The notes beneath the pieces were generated by a model. That model was not told the DNA's origin. It ran no database searches and saw only the letters and a program-made list of their open reading frames with translations. Of a stretch of 64,000 nt of DNA, positions 62,192 to 64,000 are shown piece after piece. The stretch is taken from NCBI RefSeq assembly GCF_052180215.1, contig NZ_CP197471.1, forward strand, positions 1,522,001 through 1,586,000, written 5' to 3'. Position 1 is the first letter of the stretch. Every line of letters starts with the position of its first letter. Source of the DNA: Pseudoneobacillus sp052180215. Lineage in GTDB: Bacteria > Bacillota > Bacilli > Bacillales > Cytobacillaceae. The position numbers and the translations under genes are program-made.

Positions 62192-62229
62192 CAAATCTTA
62201 AAGCATGCAAGATTAGAATGAATTTTTTT

Positions 62230-62282
62230 AGGACTGAACTCATGGAATATTATTTATTCCCTCCTGAGTCAGTCCTTCTTTG
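62230..62282 (+). terminator. Terminator-like hairpin between rbfA and truB
   Basis: AGGACTGA (62230-62237) pairs with TCAGTCCT (62269-62276); after a one-base bulge CTCA (62239-62242) pairs with TGAG (62265-62268). An inner GGAATA/TATTCC arm extends the structure. The tail TCTTTG is only moderately T-rich, so it may be leaky. Confidence 0.65.
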
Positions 62283-62309
62283 TATCACGTAAGGAGGTAA
62301 AGTTTTTTT

Positions 62310-62336
62310 GTGAAAAAGTTAATAGGAGGTAAATGA
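62310..62336 (+). CDS. Possible 8-codon leader ORF before truB
   Basis: GTG 62310 opens a reading frame of eight codons (MKKLIGGK) that ends in TGA at 62334-62336, one base before the truB ATG. An AAGGAGGT at 62291-62298 lies 12 bases upstream, a little far. The truB SD (TAGGAGG) is inside this ORF. It could couple translation or be chance; no family comparison is possible for so short a peptide. Confidence 0.25.
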   Translation: MKKLIGGK

Positions 62337-62337
62337 T

Positions 62338-63258
62338 ATGGAAGGTATCCTTCCGCTTTTTAAACCAGCGGGACTAACGTCACACGATTGTGTATTTAAA
62401 ATAAGAAAGATATTAAAAACAAAAAAGGTAGGACACACGGGAACACTTGACCCTGATGTAACAGGTGTATTACCCATATGTATCGGGAGAGCTACAAAAA
62501 TTGCTGAATACATAACAGATGCAGGAAAATCTTATGAAGGGGAGGTGACTTTAGGATTTTCTACAACGACTGAAGATGCTTCAGGGGAAATCGTTGATCA
62601 AAGAAAGATTGAATCGCCGATTTTACGTAGTAAGATTCTAGAGGTACTACAGGCGTTGCAAGGTGAAATAGTACAAACCCCCCCGATGTATTCTGCGGTT
62701 AAAGTAAATGGTAAAAAACTTTATGAATATGCAAGGCAAGGGATTGTAGTAGAAAGACCTACTCGGAAGGTTAACATTTATTCAATTGAATTATTAGATG
62801 ATAGAGATACGTTTAGTGGTGATACTATTTCCTTTAGCTTTCGTGTTACTTGCAGTAAGGGTACTTATATTCGAACGCTTGCTGTGATGATTGGTGAGAT
62901 GCTTAATATTCCTGCGCATATGTCAAAGTTAAAAAGAATTCAATCCGCTTCTTTTTTACTTCAAGACTGTTTTACATTTGAAGAGGTAGAACAGTTTATG
63001 CTAAAAGGTGAAATGGATAAAATTTTATATCCATTAGAAGCTGGTATTTCTCATTTGCCGAAATATCAAATAAGTGATACAGTAGCAGAGAAAGTAAAGA
63101 ATGGGGCATTATTGCCTGTTCCAGAACAACTTTTAAATCAAAACGGTCCTATTGTCGTGGAAACTAAAAATGAAAAGGCACTGGCAATATACGCAATTCA
63201 TCCAAGTAAGCCTGACTTTTTAAAGCCTACAAAAGTTTTACGCAATGATACATTTTAA
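62338..63258 (+). CDS. truB: tRNA pseudouridine(55) synthase TruB
   Basis: TruB makes pseudouridine 55 in the T-arm of tRNAs. The 306 residues show GILPLFKPAGLTSHDCVFKI, the catalytic Asp38 in VGHTGTLDPDVTGVLP, and the downstream TPPMYSAVKVNGKKLYEYAR and SCSKGTYIRTL-type segment (TCSKGTYIRTLA). ATG 62338 is 8 bases from TAGGAGG. It is followed 35 bases later by ribF, its usual neighbour. Confidence 0.97.
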   Translation: MEGILPLFKPAGLTSHDCVFKIRKILKTKKVGHTGTLDPDVTGVLPICIGRATKIAEYITDAGKSYEGEVTLGFSTTTEDASGEIVDQRKIESPILRSKILEVLQALQGEIVQTPPMYSAVKVNGKKLYEYARQGIVVERPTRKVNIYSIELLDDRDTFSGDTISFSFRVTCSKGTYIRTLAVMIGEMLNIPAHMSKLKRIQSASFLLQDCFTFEEVEQFMLKGEMDKILYPLEAGISHLPKYQISDTVAEKVKNGALLPVPEQLLNQNGPIVVETKNEKALAIYAIHPSKPDFLKPTKVLRNDTF

Positions 63259-63293
63259 ATAAGGTACTGTTATTTAGAAAAGGGTGTCACATC

Positions 63294-64000
63294 GTGGAAG
63301 TTATAAAATTGCAGCATCCTCATAAAATGTCTAATTTTCCACCTATGGTTATGGCTTTGGGGTATTTTGATGGGGTGCATCTTGGACATCAAAAAGTGAT
63401 TAATGAAGCCAAAGAAGAAGCTAAAAAAAGTGGGCTGAAAAGTGCCGTAATGACTTTCGATCCGCATCCCTCTGTGGTTTTAGGAAAAGGCCAAAAACAT
63501 GTTAAATATATAAGTCCGCTTGATGAGAAAATAAGGATATTTGACCAATTGGGTATTGATTATGTGTTTATCGTGAGTTTTACACAAGAATTCGCGAATC
63601 TTTTGCCTCAGGAATTTGTAGATGAATACATCATTGGCTTAAATGTAAAACATGTGGTAGCTGGTTTTGATTTTTCATATGGAAGAATGGGCAAAGGGAC
63701 AATGGAAACACTACCTTTTCATTCGCGTAATGAATTTCACCACACTGTCATCCCAAAGCTTGCAAAAGAGGGAGAAAAAATCAGTTCAACTTTGATTAGA
63801 CAATATATCTTAAATGGGAAGACAGAAGAACTCCTAAATCTACTAGGTAGATATTACCAAACTGTAGGTGAGGTTATTCATGGTGATAAGAGGGGAAGAA
63901 CGATTGGATTTCCTACAGCCAATATTGATATGGCTGATGATTATTTGCTTCCGCCGCTAGGTGTTTATGCGGTAAGAATTGAAGTAGAGGGAAATTGGTA
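63294..64000 (+). CDS. ribF: Bifunctional riboflavin kinase/FAD synthetase (partial)
   Basis: This gene runs off the window: 235 codons are present with no stop. The FAD synthetase domain shows ALGYFDGVHLGHQKVI near residue 22, MTFDPHPSVVLG and AGFDFSYGRMGKG; the flavokinase domain begins with DKRGRTIGFPTANID. It makes FMN and FAD from riboflavin (ribC in B. subtilis). GTG 63294 follows AAAAGGGTG at about 8 bases. Its end and the last third of the kinase domain are outside the window. Confidence 0.95.
   Translation, partial: MEVIKLQHPHKMSNFPPMVMALGYFDGVHLGHQKVINEAKEEAKKSGLKSAVMTFDPHPSVVLGKGQKHVKYISPLDEKIRIFDQLGIDYVFIVSFTQEFANLLPQEFVDEYIIGLNVKHVVAGFDFSYGRMGKGTMETLPFHSRNEFHHTVIPKLAKEGEKISSTLIRQYILNGKTEELLNLLGRYYQTVGEVIHGDKRGRTIGFPTANIDMADDYLLPPLGVYAVRIEVEGNW

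Noticed and set aside
1..64000. Defence island, prophage, integrative element or biosynthetic cluster
   Set aside because: Every long plus-strand gene belongs to the conserved Bacillaceae core or flagellar order; no integrase other than XerC, no transposase, no attachment-site duplications and no composition break were seen.

Overview
The window is a stretch of chromosome from a low-GC Gram-positive rod of the Bacillaceae. It is A+T-rich by eye, it uses strong AGGAGG-type Shine-Dalgarno (SD) sites with frequent GTG and TTG starts, and its gene order is that of the Bacillus subtilis rbgA-ribF region. Every protein gene I can support is on the plus strand. I see no tRNA, rRNA, CRISPR array, transposase or phage gene. 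Genus or species cannot be fixed from the sequence alone.

Layout. 1-5.3 kb: the end of rbgA, then rnhB, a FliK-like/FlhB-C-terminal-like pair (ylqG, ylqH) and sucCD. 5.3-14.2 kb: dprA, topA, trmFO, xerC, hslVU and codY, with an intergenic repeat between topA and trmFO. 14.2-41.8 kb: one long fla/che operon of 31 genes (flgB to sigD). It encodes the rod, MS ring, C ring, export gate, export ATPase, hook, FlhF/FlhG, a CheA/B/W/C/D/Y chemotaxis core and sigma-D. It begins after a sigma-A-like promoter that lies close to a CodY-box-like site, and it ends at a strong terminator after sigD. 41.8-42.8 kb: a separate two-gene unit, a 101-residue protein of unknown function and a swrB-like gene. 42.8-46.1 kb: rpsB, tsf, pyrH and frr. 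46.1-56.8 kb: uppS, cdsA, dxr, rasP, proS and polC, with a second copy of the intergenic repeat, inverted, between dxr and rasP. 56.8-64 kb: rimP, nusA, ylxR, ylxQ, infB, ylxP, rbfA, truB and the start of ribF.

How the genes fit together. The flagellar operon supplies structure, export and chemotaxis. CheY-P can be dephosphorylated by CheC and FliY, as in B. subtilis; no cheZ is present here. CodY, encoded directly upstream, is a known nutritional repressor of this operon in B. subtilis. The flanking blocks are core translation, replication, lipid and isoprenoid genes.

No defence system, biosynthetic cluster or clearly new multi-gene system is present. The most interesting signals are small-scale: a perfect 11-bp hairpin between the only good SD site and the GTG start of swrD, two inverted copies of a structured intergenic repeat, the ylqG/ylqH pair, and a terminator that cuts swrB off from the fla/che operon.
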